Shown piece by piece: positions 52,421 through 62,029 of a stretch of 64,000 nucleotides of DNA. A program made the position numbers and the translations under genes. Below the pieces are notes generated by a model. It did not search any database, was not told the origin of the DNA, and worked only from the letters and a program-made list of their open reading frames with translations. This DNA is from Pseudomonas sp. UBA1879 (GTDB lineage: Bacteria > Pseudomonadota > Gammaproteobacteria > Pseudomonadales > Pseudomonadaceae). The stretch spans positions 1 through 64,000 of the forward strand of contig NZ_DDHJ01000001.1 of NCBI RefSeq assembly GCF_002338065.1, read 5' to 3'. Numbering within the stretch: the first letter of the stretch is position 1; every line of letters starts with the position of its first letter.

Positions 52421-53485
52421 ATGCGTGTCGCCGACTTTACCTTCGAACTCCCTGATGCCTTGATCGCTCGCCATCCTTTGGCCGAGCGGCGTGGCAGCCG
52501 TTTGCTGACCCTCGACGGGCCGAGCGGCGCACTGGCTCATCGCCAATTCGCTGATTTGCTGGAGCATTTGCGTCCTGGCGATCTCATGGTTTTCAACAAC
52601 ACCCGGGTGATTCCTGCGCGGTTGTTCGGGCAGAAAGCGTCGGGCGGCAAGCTCGAAATTCTGGTCGAGCGGGTGCTGGACCAGCACTGCGTGTTGGCTC
52701 ATGTACGCTCGAGCAAATCGCCGAAAGCGGGGTCGTCGATCCTGATCGATGGCGGTGGCGAGGCCGAGATGGTGGCGCGTCACGATGCGTTGTTCGAGCT
52801 GCGTTTCGCCGAACCGGTGCTGCCGCTGCTGGAGCGTGTCGGGCACATGCCGTTGCCTCCTTATATAGATCGTCCGGACGAGGACGCTGACCGCGAACGT
52901 TATCAGACCGTTTACGCGCAGCGAGCAGGAGCGGTGGCGGCGCCGACGGCGGGGCTGCACTTCGACCAGGCGATGATGGACGCGATTGCCGAGAAGGGCG
53001 TCGAGACAGCATTCGTGACATTGCACGTGGGGGCGGGGACGTTTCAGCCGGTGCGTGTGGAGCGGATCGAAGATCACCACATGCATCATGAGTGGCTGGA
53101 GGTCTCGCAGGACGTGGTCGATGCCGTCGCCGCGTGCCGCGCTCGAAGCGGTCGGGTGATCGCAGTCGGTACGACGAGCGTGCGTTCGCTGGAAAGCGCG
53201 GCTCGCGATGGCGTGCTCAAGCCGTTCAGCGGCGACACCGACATCTTCATTTATCCGGGGCGGCCGTTTCATGTCGTCGATGCCCTGGTCACCAATTTCC
53301 ATTTGCCTGAATCCACGTTGCTAATGCTGGTTTCGGCCTTCGCCGGTTACCCGGAAACCATGGCGGCCTACGCGGCGGCGGTGGAAGACGGTTACCGCTT
53401 CTTCAGTTACGGGGATGCCATGTTCATCACCCGCAATCCCGCGCCGACGGCTCCCAAGGCATCGGCCTCAGAGGATCAAGCATGA
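52421..53485 (+). CDS. queA: S-adenosylmethionine:tRNA ribosyltransferase-isomerase
   Basis: The 354-aa enzyme transfers the ribose of SAM to preQ1 in tRNA to make epoxyqueuosine. The family start DFTFELPDALIARHP, VFNNTRVIPARLFG and AAPTAGLHFD are all present. It leads the queA-tgt-yajC-secD-secF cluster and overlaps tgt by 4 bp. Confidence 0.97.
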   Translation: MRVADFTFELPDALIARHPLAERRGSRLLTLDGPSGALAHRQFADLLEHLRPGDLMVFNNTRVIPARLFGQKASGGKLEILVERVLDQHCVLAHVRSSKSPKAGSSILIDGGGEAEMVARHDALFELRFAEPVLPLLERVGHMPLPPYIDRPDEDADRERYQTVYAQRAGAVAAPTAGLHFDQAMMDAIAEKGVETAFVTLHVGAGTFQPVRVERIEDHHMHHEWLEVSQDVVDAVAACRARSGRVIAVGTTSVRSLESAARDGVLKPFSGDTDIFIYPGRPFHVVDALVTNFHLPESTLLMLVSAFAGYPETMAAYAAAVEDGYRFFSYGDAMFITRNPAPTAPKASASEDQA

Positions 53486-54615
53486 GTCGCACCTGTCGTA
53501 TGTCTTTCGAGCTGCTGGCCACCGACGGCAAGGCTCGTCGTGGTCGCCTGACCTTTCCCCGTGGCGTGGTCGAGACTCCGGCGTTCATGCCGGTGGGCAC
53601 CTATGGCACGGTCAAGGGCATGTTGCCTCGGGATATCGAAGCCACGGGTGCGCAGATCATCCTCGGCAACACGTTTCACCTGTGGTTGCGGCCTGGCACT
53701 GAAGTGATCAAGGGCCACGGCGACCTGCACGATTTCATGCAGTGGAAAGGGCCGATTCTGACCGACTCCGGCGGCTTCCAGGTCTTCAGCCTCGGCGCCA
53801 TGCGCAAGATCAAGGAAGAAGGTGTGACTTTCGCCTCGCCCGTGGATGGCGCCAAAGTGTTCATGGGCCCGGAAGAGTCAATGCAGGTCCAGCGCGACCT
53901 GGGCTCTGACATCGTGATGATTTTTGACGAGTGCACGCCATACCCGGCCGATGAAGACGTTGCGCGCACATCGATGGAGTTATCGCTGCGTTGGGCCAAG
54001 CGTTCGAAGATCGCCCACGGCGATAATACGGCCGCGTTGTTCGGCATCGTCCAGGGCGGCATGCATGAAAACCTGCGTATGCGCTCGCTCGAAGGCTTGA
54101 ACGAGCTGGATTTCGACGGTCTGGCCATTGGCGGTCTGTCGGTGGGCGAGCCCAAGCACGAAATGATCAAGGTGCTGGACTACCTGCCAGGGCGTATGCC
54201 GGCTGAAAAACCTCGTTACCTTATGGGTGTAGGCAAGCCGGAGGACCTGGTTGAAGGTGTGCGTCGCGGAGTCGACATGTTCGACTGCGTCATGCCGACG
54301 CGCAATGCTCGCAACGGTCATCTGTTCATCGACACCGGTGTGCTGAAGATTCGTAACGCGTTTCATCGCCACGATGATTCGCCGCTGGATCCGACTTGCG
54401 ATTGCTACACCTGCCAGAACTTCTCCCGCGCTTATCTGCATCACTTGGACAAGTGCGGCGAAATGCTGGGGAGCATGCTCAATACGATCCACAATTTGCG
54501 GCATTACCAGCTGCTGATGGCTGGTTTGCGCGAGGCTATTCAACAAGGTACATTGGCCGCCTTTGTCGACACCTTCTATGCCAAACGCGGGCTTGCGACG
54601 CCGCCGCTGGACTGA
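53482..54615 (+). CDS. tgt: Queuine tRNA-ribosyltransferase
   Basis: The 377-aa enzyme swaps guanine 34 for preQ1 in GUN-anticodon tRNAs. The catalytic Asp in DSGGFQVFSLG, the second in DCVMPTRNARNGHLF and the zinc site CDCYTC...H are visible. The ATG at 53482, with AGAGGA upstream and overlapping queA, is preferred to the internal ATG at 53500, which has no ribosome binding site. Confidence 0.97.
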   Translation: MSRTCRMSFELLATDGKARRGRLTFPRGVVETPAFMPVGTYGTVKGMLPRDIEATGAQIILGNTFHLWLRPGTEVIKGHGDLHDFMQWKGPILTDSGGFQVFSLGAMRKIKEEGVTFASPVDGAKVFMGPEESMQVQRDLGSDIVMIFDECTPYPADEDVARTSMELSLRWAKRSKIAHGDNTAALFGIVQGGMHENLRMRSLEGLNELDFDGLAIGGLSVGEPKHEMIKVLDYLPGRMPAEKPRYLMGVGKPEDLVEGVRRGVDMFDCVMPTRNARNGHLFIDTGVLKIRNAFHRHDDSPLDPTCDCYTCQNFSRAYLHHLDKCGEMLGSMLNTIHNLRHYQLLMAGLREAIQQGTLAAFVDTFYAKRGLATPPLD

Positions 54616-54671
54616 AATGACAGCCGGTCTTACCGCTTCCTATTATTAAAAATATGCAACTGGAGTGTTTA

Positions 54672-55010
54672 ATGAGCTTTTTCATTTCCAACGCCATGGC
54701 TGACGCGGGCGCGCCTGCTGCCGCGGGTCCAGCGGGTTCGGGCTTCGAGTGGATCTTCCTGGTTGGCTTTCTGGTCATCTTTTATCTGATGATCTGGCGC
54801 CCACAGGCCAAGCGCGCCAAAGAGCAGAAGAACCTGCTGGGCAACTTGCAGAAGGGCGATGAAGTCGTCACTTCCGGCGGTATCGCGGGCAAGATCAACA
54901 AAGTGACCGACGACTTCGTTGTGATCGAAGTGTCCGACACCGTAGAGCTGAAAATCCAGAAGGGCGCCATCGCTGCCACCCTGCCTAAAGGCACTCTGAA
55001 AGCCATCTGA
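54672..55010 (+). CDS. yajC: Sec translocase accessory subunit YajC
   Basis: The 112-aa protein has a single membrane helix (IFLVGFLVIFYLMIWRPQ) and the conserved DEVVTSGGIAGKI. It associates with SecDF. The ATG at 54672 has GGAG 7 nt upstream; six earlier in-frame codons are excluded. A GC-rich hairpin at 55032-55051 lies before secD. Confidence 0.95.
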   Translation: MSFFISNAMADAGAPAAAGPAGSGFEWIFLVGFLVIFYLMIWRPQAKRAKEQKNLLGNLQKGDEVVTSGGIAGKINKVTDDFVVIEVSDTVELKIQKGAIAATLPKGTLKAI

Positions 55011-55072
55011 TTCCAGTCTTTTACCAATCGACGGGGCGCGCAAGGCGCCCCGCGTTATAAGCAGGCGGCGTG

Positions 55073-56941
55073 ATGTTGAACAAATACCCTCTGTGGAAAT
55101 ACATCCTGATCCTGGCAGTGCTGGCGATCGGCTTTATTTATTCCGCACCCAATCTCTACCCTGACGACCCGGCCATTCAGGTCAGCGGCGCGAGCACTGC
55201 GCTGCAGGTCAATCAGGCTGATCTGGATCGCGTAAGCAAGGCGCTTACCGATGCTGGCATCGCGGTCAAGGGCGCGTCTCTTGCCGAGAATGGCAAGGGC
55301 GGTTTGTTGCGTCTGACCAAACAGGAAGACCAGCTGCCGGCCAAGGATGTCGCGCGCAAGGCGCTGGGCGACGACTACGTCGTCGCGTTGAACCTGGCAC
55401 AAACCACGCCGAAGTGGCTGCGCAACATTGGCGCTACGCCGATGAAACTGGGCCTCGACCTGTCCGGTGGTGTGCACTTCCTGCTCGAAGTCGATATGGA
55501 CAAGGCCCTCAATGCCCGCCTGAATGTCTACGAAGGCGAAGTGAAGAGCCTGCTGCGTAAGGAGAAACTGCGCTATCGCAGTCTGCCGCAGGACGGCAAC
55601 GCCATTCAGCTGGGCTTCAGTGACACTGACTCCCGCGAACAGGCCCGTGCCCTGATCCGCAAGGATTACAGCGATTTCGACATCACTACGACTGATCGTG
55701 GCGAGATGCCAATCCTGCGTCTGGCCATGACCCAGGCCAAGGTCGCCGAGATCCGCGAATACTCCATCAAGCAGAACTTGACCACGGTCCGTAACCGCGT
55801 CAACGAGCTGGGTGTGGCCGAGCCACTGGTTCAGCGTCAGGGTGCCAACCGCATCGTGGTCGAACTGCCAGGCGTGCAGGACACTGCCGAAGCCAAACGT
55901 ATTCTTGGCAAAACCGCCAACCTTGAGTTCCGTCTGGGCGCAGGCCCGGATGACACCAAGGCCACCACCGAAATGTTCGAGTTCCGCGAAGGCGGTCGTC
56001 CTGCCGCCGCGGTCGAGCGTGGTCTGATCATCACCGGTGACCAGGTGACCGACGCCAAGGCAGGCTTCGATGAACACGGTCGTCCGCAGGTGAACATCAA
56101 GTTGGACGGGCATGGTGGCGATCTGATGAGCCGTGCTACCCGCGCGAACGTCGGACGCAGCATGGCGGTGATCTTCATCGAGCAGCGTCCGCAGACCACC
56201 TACACTAAGCAGGTCGTAGACGGCGTCGAGAAAGACGTGCCGGTTCAGACCTTCAAGGAAGACAAGAAAATCATCAGCCTGGCGACCATTCAGTCGCCGC
56301 TGGGTAGCCAGTTCCGCATTACCGGTTTGAACGGCCAGGGTGAGTCGTCTGAACTCGCGCTGCTGCTGCGTGCCGGTGGTCTGGCTGCGCCGATGTACTT
56401 CGCTGAAGAGCGCACCATTGGCCCGAGCCTGGGTGCCGACAACATCACCAAGGGTATCGACGCTTCCTTATGGGGCATGCTCTTCGTATCGCTCTTCATT
56501 CTCGCCATCTACCGATTCTTCGGTCTGATTGCGACTGTAGCGCTGGCTTTCAACATGGTCATGCTGCTGGCGCTGATGTCGCTGCTGGGTGCAACGCTGA
56601 CCCTGCCGGGCATCGCCGGTATCGTGTTGACCATGGGCATGGCGGTGGACGCCAACGTGTTGATCTTCTCGCGGATTCGTGAGGAGCTGGCCAACGGCAT
56701 GAGCGTGCAGCGAGCGATCAACGAAGGTTTCGACCGCGCTTACACCGCGATTCTCGACGCCAACCTGACATCGCTTCTGGTCGGCGGCATTCTCTATGCC
56801 ATGGGCACAGGGCCGGTCAAAGGTTTCGCCGTGACCATGTCCCTCGGGATCTTTACCTCGATGTTCACAGCCATCATGGTGACCCGCGCAATGGTCAACC
56901 TGATTTATGGCGGGCGTGACGTCAAGAAGCTGTGGATTTAA
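55073..56941 (+). CDS. secD: Protein translocase subunit SecD
   Basis: The 622-aa RND-like membrane protein uses proton motive force to pull preproteins through SecYEG. It has the first helix at the N-terminus (ILILAVLAIGFIYSAPNLYPDDPA in part), LGLDLSGGVHFLLEVDMDKA, the large periplasmic domain, and five C-terminal helices with GMAVDANVLIFSRIREEL. Start at the ATG at 55073; a GTG immediately before it is in frame but unneeded. Confidence 0.97.
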   Translation: MLNKYPLWKYILILAVLAIGFIYSAPNLYPDDPAIQVSGASTALQVNQADLDRVSKALTDAGIAVKGASLAENGKGGLLRLTKQEDQLPAKDVARKALGDDYVVALNLAQTTPKWLRNIGATPMKLGLDLSGGVHFLLEVDMDKALNARLNVYEGEVKSLLRKEKLRYRSLPQDGNAIQLGFSDTDSREQARALIRKDYSDFDITTTDRGEMPILRLAMTQAKVAEIREYSIKQNLTTVRNRVNELGVAEPLVQRQGANRIVVELPGVQDTAEAKRILGKTANLEFRLGAGPDDTKATTEMFEFREGGRPAAAVERGLIITGDQVTDAKAGFDEHGRPQVNIKLDGHGGDLMSRATRANVGRSMAVIFIEQRPQTTYTKQVVDGVEKDVPVQTFKEDKKIISLATIQSPLGSQFRITGLNGQGESSELALLLRAGGLAAPMYFAEERTIGPSLGADNITKGIDASLWGMLFVSLFILAIYRFFGLIATVALAFNMVMLLALMSLLGATLTLPGIAGIVLTMGMAVDANVLIFSRIREELANGMSVQRAINEGFDRAYTAILDANLTSLLVGGILYAMGTGPVKGFAVTMSLGIFTSMFTAIMVTRAMVNLIYGGRDVKKLWI

Positions 56942-56950
56942 GGGGCTGAC

Positions 56951-57862
56951 ATGAAACGTACGATCAACTTCATGGGCGTTCGCAACATCGCGTTCGGCAT
57001 CACCATGCTCCTGACGATTCTGGCGTTGTTCAGCTGGTTTCATAAAGGACTCAACTTCGGTCTGGACTTCACCGGCGGTACGCTGATCGAGCTGACTTAC
57101 GAGCATCCGGCCGATCTGGGCAAGGTGCGCGAAGAACTGGTCGCTTCGGGGTATCACGAGGCCATCGTGCAGAGCTTTGGTGCGACCACCGACCTGCTGG
57201 TGCGCATGCCGGGTGAAGACCCGCAATTGGGTACCCAAGTGGCCGAAGCGCTGCGTAAAACGGGCGCTGATAACCCGGTCACGGTCAAGCGCGTTGAGTT
57301 CGTCGGCCCACAGGTGGGTGAGGAACTGCGCGACCAGGGCGGCATCGGCATGTTGCTGGCCCTTGGCGGCGTTCTGATTTATCTGGCCTTCCGATTCCAG
57401 TGGAAGTTTGCGGTCGGCGCCATCGTTTCGCTGATTCACGACGTCGTGGTGACGATGGGTATCCTGTCGTTCTTCCAGGTCACGTTCGACCTGACCGTTC
57501 TCGCTGCCGTGCTGGCGATTATCGGTTACTCGCTCAACGACACCATCGTCGTGTTCGACCGGGTGCGTGAGAACTTCCGTCTGCTACGCAAGGCCTCGCT
57601 GATCGAGAACATCAACATCTCGACCACACAAACCCTGCTGCGGACCATGGCGACGTCGATCTCTACCCTGTTGGCGATCGTCGCACTCTGGATCTTTGGC
57701 GGCGACAGCCTGCACGGATTCTCGGTGGCCCTGTTCATCGGCGTTCTGGCGGGGACTTATTCTTCGATCTACATCGCCAACGTGGTGCTGATCTGGCTGA
57801 ATCTGCGTTCAGAAGACCTGCTGCCGCCGGTGACTGCAGAGAAGGTCGACGATCGTCCCTGA
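56951..57862 (+). CDS. secF: Protein translocase subunit SecF
   Basis: The 303-aa partner of SecD has six membrane helices, FGLDFTGGTLIELTY near residue 35, IIGYSLNDTIVVFDRVREN and the C-terminal FGGDSLHGFSVALFIGVLAGTYSSI (in blocks). It starts 9 bp after secD, and a strong terminator ends the cluster. Confidence 0.97.
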   Translation: MKRTINFMGVRNIAFGITMLLTILALFSWFHKGLNFGLDFTGGTLIELTYEHPADLGKVREELVASGYHEAIVQSFGATTDLLVRMPGEDPQLGTQVAEALRKTGADNPVTVKRVEFVGPQVGEELRDQGGIGMLLALGGVLIYLAFRFQWKFAVGAIVSLIHDVVVTMGILSFFQVTFDLTVLAAVLAIIGYSLNDTIVVFDRVRENFRLLRKASLIENINISTTQTLLRTMATSISTLLAIVALWIFGGDSLHGFSVALFIGVLAGTYSSIYIANVVLIWLNLRSEDLLPPVTAEKVDDRP

Positions 57863-57890
57863 CGTTTTGTTCTGACCGGTCATCCTGTTG

Positions 57891-57921
57891 AAAGGCGCGA
57901 GTGTGAACTCGCGCCTTTTTT
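57891..57921 (+). terminator. Rho-independent terminator after secF
   Basis: AAGGCGCGAG, a short loop and CTCGCGCCTT, followed by TTTT. Confidence 0.93.
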
Positions 57922-57980
57922 CGTGCTCCAAGGCTGGGAGTGGCGTGAGCAATCGCGCTGAATAGGGTCAGGAGGTTCAC

Positions 57981-58529
57981 GTGAACAAGTCGTTGCTCGT
58001 TGGTGCAGTATTGGGTGCTGTCGGTGTGACTGCCGGTGGTGCTTTGGCCACCTACAGCCTCGTTAAAAACAACGGTCCTGAGTACGCCGATGTACTCGCC
58101 GTCGAGCCTGTCAAAGAACAGATCAAGACGCCCCGCGAAGTGTGCAAGGATGTCGCGGTCACCCACCGCGCGCCGGTCAAGGACCAGCATCAAATCGTGG
58201 GTAGCGTCATCGGTGCAGTGGCTGGCGGGTTGCTCGGCAACCAGGTTGGTGGCGGTAACGGCAAGAAAATCGCGACGGTTGCAGGCGCCGTCGGTGGTGG
58301 CTACGCCGGTAATAAGGTTCAGGAAGGCATGCAGAACCGCGACACCTACACCACCACCGAAACCCGTTGCAATACGGTCAATGACATCAGCGACAAAGTC
58401 GTTGGCTATAACGTGAAATACAAACTGAACGACAAAGTCGGCCAGGTGCGTATGGACCGTGATCCCGGCAGCCAGATTCCGGTCAACAAAGAAGGTCAGT
58501 TGGAATTGAGTCAGGCGGGTCAGCAGTAA
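57981..58529 (+). CDS. Glycine-zipper 2TM envelope protein
   Basis: The 182-aa protein starts at a GTG with AGGAGG upstream. It has an N-terminal hydrophobic segment (SLLVGAVLGAVGVTAGGAL) and a central glycine-zipper pair (IVGSVIGAVAGGLLGNQVGGG and VAGAVGGGYAGNKVQ), then a C-terminal beta region (VGYNVKYKLNDKVGQVRMD). The family is envelope-located, of uncertain role, with SlyB-like outer-membrane stress connections in relatives. No lipobox Cys is visible. It forms its own unit between two terminators. Confidence 0.85.
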   Translation: MNKSLLVGAVLGAVGVTAGGALATYSLVKNNGPEYADVLAVEPVKEQIKTPREVCKDVAVTHRAPVKDQHQIVGSVIGAVAGGLLGNQVGGGNGKKIATVAGAVGGGYAGNKVQEGMQNRDTYTTTETRCNTVNDISDKVVGYNVKYKLNDKVGQVRMDRDPGSQIPVNKEGQLELSQAGQQ

Positions 58530-58546
58530 CGCTTGATGTACTCCAG

Positions 58547-58580
58547 AAAAAACGCCCCTCTCGAAGGGGCGTTTTTTTTT
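58547..58580 (+). terminator. Rho-independent terminator after the glycine-zipper gene
   Basis: AACGCCCCT ... AGGGGCGTT followed by a run of Ts. Confidence 0.93.
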
Positions 58581-58761
58581 GCCTGTCCTGCACGCTACTA
58601 CAAGAAAGTTCATATCTATAAAGTCTTGAGTAGGTAGTAACTATATATTTTTAATCGCAATCCCCGCCCCGTAAGCTGCTGACGTGATCGAGTGCCTTCC
58701 GTCTCTCTCGGCTCACCTGAACAACTCTAATAAAAACCAGCTATGCCATGCGGGAATAAAA

Positions 58762-60006
58762 ATGCAAAAAAGCCCTGTATCTCTAGGTCTCACGTCAGCT
58801 GCCGCCTTTGGATTGAGTCTGGCGTTCCCAGGTTTCGCCGAAGCTGATTTCTTCGAAGACAGCAAAGCCGAACTCGAATTTCGCAACTTCTATTTCAACA
58901 GCGATTTCCGCCAGGACGGCGCGAGCCAATCCAAGCGCGATGAATGGGCTCAAGGCCTTATCCTCAATGTTGAATCGGGGTTCACGGAGGGGCCGGTGGG
59001 CTTTGGCGTTGATGCCATGGGCCTGTTCGGTTTGAAACTCGATTCCGGGCCTGACCGCCGCAACACCGGACTGTTGCCGGTCGGGGATGACAAAGCCCCC
59101 GATGATTACGGCCGTTCGGGCGTTACGGCCAAGGCACGCATTTCGAAGAGCGTGCTTCGGGTCGGGACGTTGATCCCCAAGCTGCCAACCGTGGTTCCCA
59201 ACGATGGGCGCCTGTTACCGCAGACATTCCGCGGTGCGCAAGTCACCTCCAAGGACATCACCGACATGACCGTCAATGTCGGTCGTCTGACCAGCAACAC
59301 CGAACGTAACGACAGCGGCCACGAAGACATTGAAGTCGATGGCAAGGGTATCAAGGGCGGCCGGCCCAGTGACAAGTTCGACTTCGCCAGTGCCAGCTAC
59401 AACTGGACCAAAGGGCTGACCACGTCTTACAACTACGGCGGCCTCGAGAATAACTACAAGCAACACATCGTTACGCTGCTGCACAGTTTTCCGCTGGGCG
59501 ATTCCCAGTCGATCAAGAGTGACCTGCGTTATGCGCGCTCGCTGAAGGATGGCAATACCAACGTCGACAACACTGCACTGGGCGCGCGTTTTACCTACAA
59601 CGTCAGCGGTCACGGTTTTGGGGTGGCCTATCAAAAAATGAGTGGCGATACCGGTTTTCCCCACTTGGCCGGGACTGACTCTTTCCTCGTCAACTACGTG
59701 ATGATCTCGGCAGATTTCGCCAGTCCAGAGGAGCGCTCGTGGCAGGCACGGTACGACTACGATTTCGCCACCGTTGGCGTGCCGGGTTTGACGTTCATGA
59801 CGCGCTATCTCAAAGGCGACAATTTCGCTCGCGGTAACAAAGAAGGCACCGAGTGGGAGCGCAATACCGACATCGCGTATGTGTTTCAGAGCGGCGTGCT
59901 GAAGAACCTCGAACTGAAATGGCGTAATGGCAGCTACCGCAGCAACGGCGGCAACGACATCGACCAGAACCGCGTCATCGTCAGCTACACGCTGCCGCTG
60001 CTCTGA
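58762..60006 (+). CDS. OprD-family outer-membrane porin
   Basis: The 414-aa porin has a signal peptide (MQKSPVSLGLTSAAAFGLSL ... AEA) and OprD-type blocks: ADFFEDSKAELEFRNFYFNSD (in part), EWAQGLILNVESGFTEGPVGFGVDAMGLFGLKLDSG (in parts), and the C-terminal NRVIVSYTLPLL. OprD/OccD/OccK channels admit amino acids, dipeptides or organic acids. The ATG at 58762 is chosen because it begins the signal peptide. The next gene, 65 bp downstream, is an exported lyase, so the pair is probably co-transcribed. Confidence 0.93.
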   Translation: MQKSPVSLGLTSAAAFGLSLAFPGFAEADFFEDSKAELEFRNFYFNSDFRQDGASQSKRDEWAQGLILNVESGFTEGPVGFGVDAMGLFGLKLDSGPDRRNTGLLPVGDDKAPDDYGRSGVTAKARISKSVLRVGTLIPKLPTVVPNDGRLLPQTFRGAQVTSKDITDMTVNVGRLTSNTERNDSGHEDIEVDGKGIKGGRPSDKFDFASASYNWTKGLTTSYNYGGLENNYKQHIVTLLHSFPLGDSQSIKSDLRYARSLKDGNTNVDNTALGARFTYNVSGHGFGVAYQKMSGDTGFPHLAGTDSFLVNYVMISADFASPEERSWQARYDYDFATVGVPGLTFMTRYLKGDNFARGNKEGTEWERNTDIAYVFQSGVLKNLELKWRNGSYRSNGGNDIDQNRVIVSYTLPLL

Positions 60007-60071
60007 GTCGCCACGTACTCAGCAACATCCCGACAACGCTCACCCCGGCCATTGCCGCATTGGAGCCTGAA

Positions 60072-61670
60072 ATGCCCACAAGAAAGACCCTCATTCACCT
60101 CGCCGTGGCCTTCGCGCTGTTCAACAGCTATGGCGCGTACGCCGCGAACACCGCTGACTTGCCGTGCAAGACCACGGAAGAGTGCGCGGCCCAGGCAGCG
60201 AAAATCGGCGCGACGGTTGATAAGTCAAAGACCAAAGGCAGTAAGACCGAGAGCCAGTTTTCCTGGCTGAACCGGATCAATAAAGCCTCGATCGTCATGC
60301 TCACTGAAGAAGGCATCGTCAAACCCGAGATGGGTCAGAAGATCGCCACGGGCGTGCGTTACGCCATCGATCAAGCTGATCAGCCCAATGGCAAGCGGCC
60401 AAGCGATGTGCTTCAGCTTGAAGAAATCATGACCGACAAGATCGGTCCCGAGGCCTCGCTGATCCACTCTGGTCGCAGTCGTCAAGACATGCTCGCGACC
60501 TATCGCCTCGCCAAGCTGCGCTCCGATGTGCTCGCGTACAGCGAAGCCATGAATGCAACCCGCAAGCGCCTGCTGGACCTCGCGGATAAGAACATCGACA
60601 CCTTGATTCCCGCCTACACCAACGGCGTGCAAGCGATGCCGATCACTTACGCGCATTACCTGTTGGCGTACGAAGCGGCGTTCGACCGTGACGGCCAGCG
60701 GATTCGTGAGCTGTATCAGCGCTTGAACCAAAGCCCGATGGGCACTGCGGTGCTGGCCAACTCGGCGTATCCGCTGAATCGCGAGCGGATGGCTGAGCTG
60801 CTGGGTTTTGACGGCGTGCGTGAAAACTCCCTGGATTCCAGCCAGGTCTCCACCTACGACATCCCGATCGAAGCGGCCAACATCGCATCGTCTTCGGCGA
60901 TTCGCGTCGGCGCATTGATTGGCGACATCCATACCCAATACCACCAGATTCGACCTTGGCTGTTGTTGGACGAGGAAAAGACTTACACCAGCAGCGCCAT
61001 GCCGCAGAAGCGCAATCCGGGTCTGCTGATGCGTGCGCGGGAAACGGCGTCTGATGTTGTAGGCTTGGCGCAAGCTGTGACGTTGCGCGCCCATAACGTC
61101 ACCACCGGCATGACCGATTACAAATTTGCGTTCGATTCGCTGGGCGTCTTCGAATCGACCAAAGACATGTTCGGCGCGATGGATGCCGTGCTCGACGCCT
61201 TGCAGGTCAACCCTCAGCGTGCGCGGGATGAGTTGGAGAATGAATGGACCACGTCCATGGAACTCGCCGACACCTTGGAACGGACGCAAAAAGTGCCATT
61301 CCGCATTGGCCACAGCTTCGCGTCGCTCATCGTCGAACAAGCACGCGATCAAGGGCTGACACCGAAAACCTTCCCGTACGCCGACGCCCAGAAGCTCTAT
61401 ACCAAGGCCGCCGACAAGTATCAGTGGAAGCCGAACACCCTGCCGCTGGATGAGGCCACCTTCCGCGCTTCGCTGTCGCCGGAGAACATGGTCAGGACCC
61501 GTAAAGGCACCGGTGGTCCGCAGCCGGAAGAGGTCAAACGCATGCTGGCCGAGGCGCACAAAAACCTCGAAGCGGACCAGACCTGGCTGCGCGAGCGCCG
61601 GGAAAAGCTGACCCAGGCGGAAGGCAATCTGGACCGAGCGTTCGAGAAACTGCTGTCCTCGAAAGGCTGA
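60072..61670 (+). CDS. Exported argininosuccinate lyase-family enzyme
   Basis: The 532-aa protein joins a signal peptide (MPTRKTLIHLAVAFALFNSY, cleavage near AYA-ANT) to an aspartase/argininosuccinate-lyase fold. Fold blocks are LIHSGRSRQDMLATYR, AYTNGVQAMPITYAHYLLAYEAAFDRD (in part), FDGVRENSLDSSQ and the signature TSSAMPQKRNPG. ASL is normally cytoplasmic and about 460 aa; the extra length here is the signal peptide, an N-terminal domain with CKTTEECAAQ, and a C-terminal helical tail (AEGN-type QAEGNLDRAFEKLL). It is thus predicted to act in the periplasm and release fumarate from an N-succinyl-type compound. True substrate unknown. GGAG lies 8 nt before the ATG. Confidence 0.86.
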   Translation: MPTRKTLIHLAVAFALFNSYGAYAANTADLPCKTTEECAAQAAKIGATVDKSKTKGSKTESQFSWLNRINKASIVMLTEEGIVKPEMGQKIATGVRYAIDQADQPNGKRPSDVLQLEEIMTDKIGPEASLIHSGRSRQDMLATYRLAKLRSDVLAYSEAMNATRKRLLDLADKNIDTLIPAYTNGVQAMPITYAHYLLAYEAAFDRDGQRIRELYQRLNQSPMGTAVLANSAYPLNRERMAELLGFDGVRENSLDSSQVSTYDIPIEAANIASSSAIRVGALIGDIHTQYHQIRPWLLLDEEKTYTSSAMPQKRNPGLLMRARETASDVVGLAQAVTLRAHNVTTGMTDYKFAFDSLGVFESTKDMFGAMDAVLDALQVNPQRARDELENEWTTSMELADTLERTQKVPFRIGHSFASLIVEQARDQGLTPKTFPYADAQKLYTKAADKYQWKPNTLPLDEATFRASLSPENMVRTRKGTGGPQPEEVKRMLAEAHKNLEADQTWLRERREKLTQAEGNLDRAFEKLLSSKG

Positions 61671-61675
61671 TGCCG

Positions 61676-61708
61676 AAAAAGCCGTGAGAGCCGTCTCGCT
61701 CTCACGGC
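61676..61708 (-). terminator. Minus-strand terminator between the symporter and the lyase gene
   Basis: GCCGTGAGAG (61681-61690) and CTCTCACGGC (61699-61708) make a 10-bp stem; on the minus strand it is followed by TTTTT. It would end transcripts of the symporter gene. On the plus strand there is no T-run, but the stem could stabilise the lyase mRNA. Confidence 0.6.
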
Positions 61709-61741
61709 CATCCAACATCAAAGTCCGTCAGCCATATTCAT

Positions 61742-61838
61742 GTAGGAGGCGCCGGAGGCACGACGGCAGCGATCTGGCGCGTAGCGGCAGCAAAACCTGA
61801 CGACTCGGTCTTAACAGTCAGATCGAGTATCCAAGCCC
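61742..61838. repeat. 97-bp direct repeat, copy 1
   Basis: Begins GTAGGAGGCGCCGGAGG and ends GATCGAGTATCCAAGCCC; about 93 of 97 positions equal copy 2 at 61891. It contains AGCGATCTGGCGCG and ACGACTCGGTCTTAAC. It is not a REP unit and has no ORF. Confidence 0.85.
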
Positions 61839-61890
61839 TTCGCCAGCATCAACAACCCTCGTCACTCATCATCAGCCCTGCGCAACACCC

Positions 61891-61987
61891 GTAGGAGACG
61901 CCGGAGGCACGACGGCAGCGATCTGGCGCGCAGCGGCAGCAAAACCAGACGACTCGGTCTTAACCGTCAGATCGAGTATCCAAGCCC
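61891..61987. repeat. 97-bp direct repeat, copy 2
   Basis: Begins GTAGGAGACGCCGGAGG, 149 bp after copy 1. Four substitutions separate the copies. Together they fill most of the 61671-62029 gap; no gene is visible there. Confidence 0.85.
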
Positions 61988-62029
61988 CGCTAGCCTCACC
62001 CGTCCCGATCGTTAAAACGGAATGTAGCC

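Noticed and set aside
60225..61721. 498-aa minus-strand frame opposite the lyase gene
   Set aside because: No start signal or motif, whereas the plus-strand frame has the complete lyase signature.
61742..61987. Two-unit CRISPR or IS-end interpretation of the 97-bp repeats
   Set aside because: Units are too long and the spacer count is one; no transposase or terminal inverted repeats are visible.
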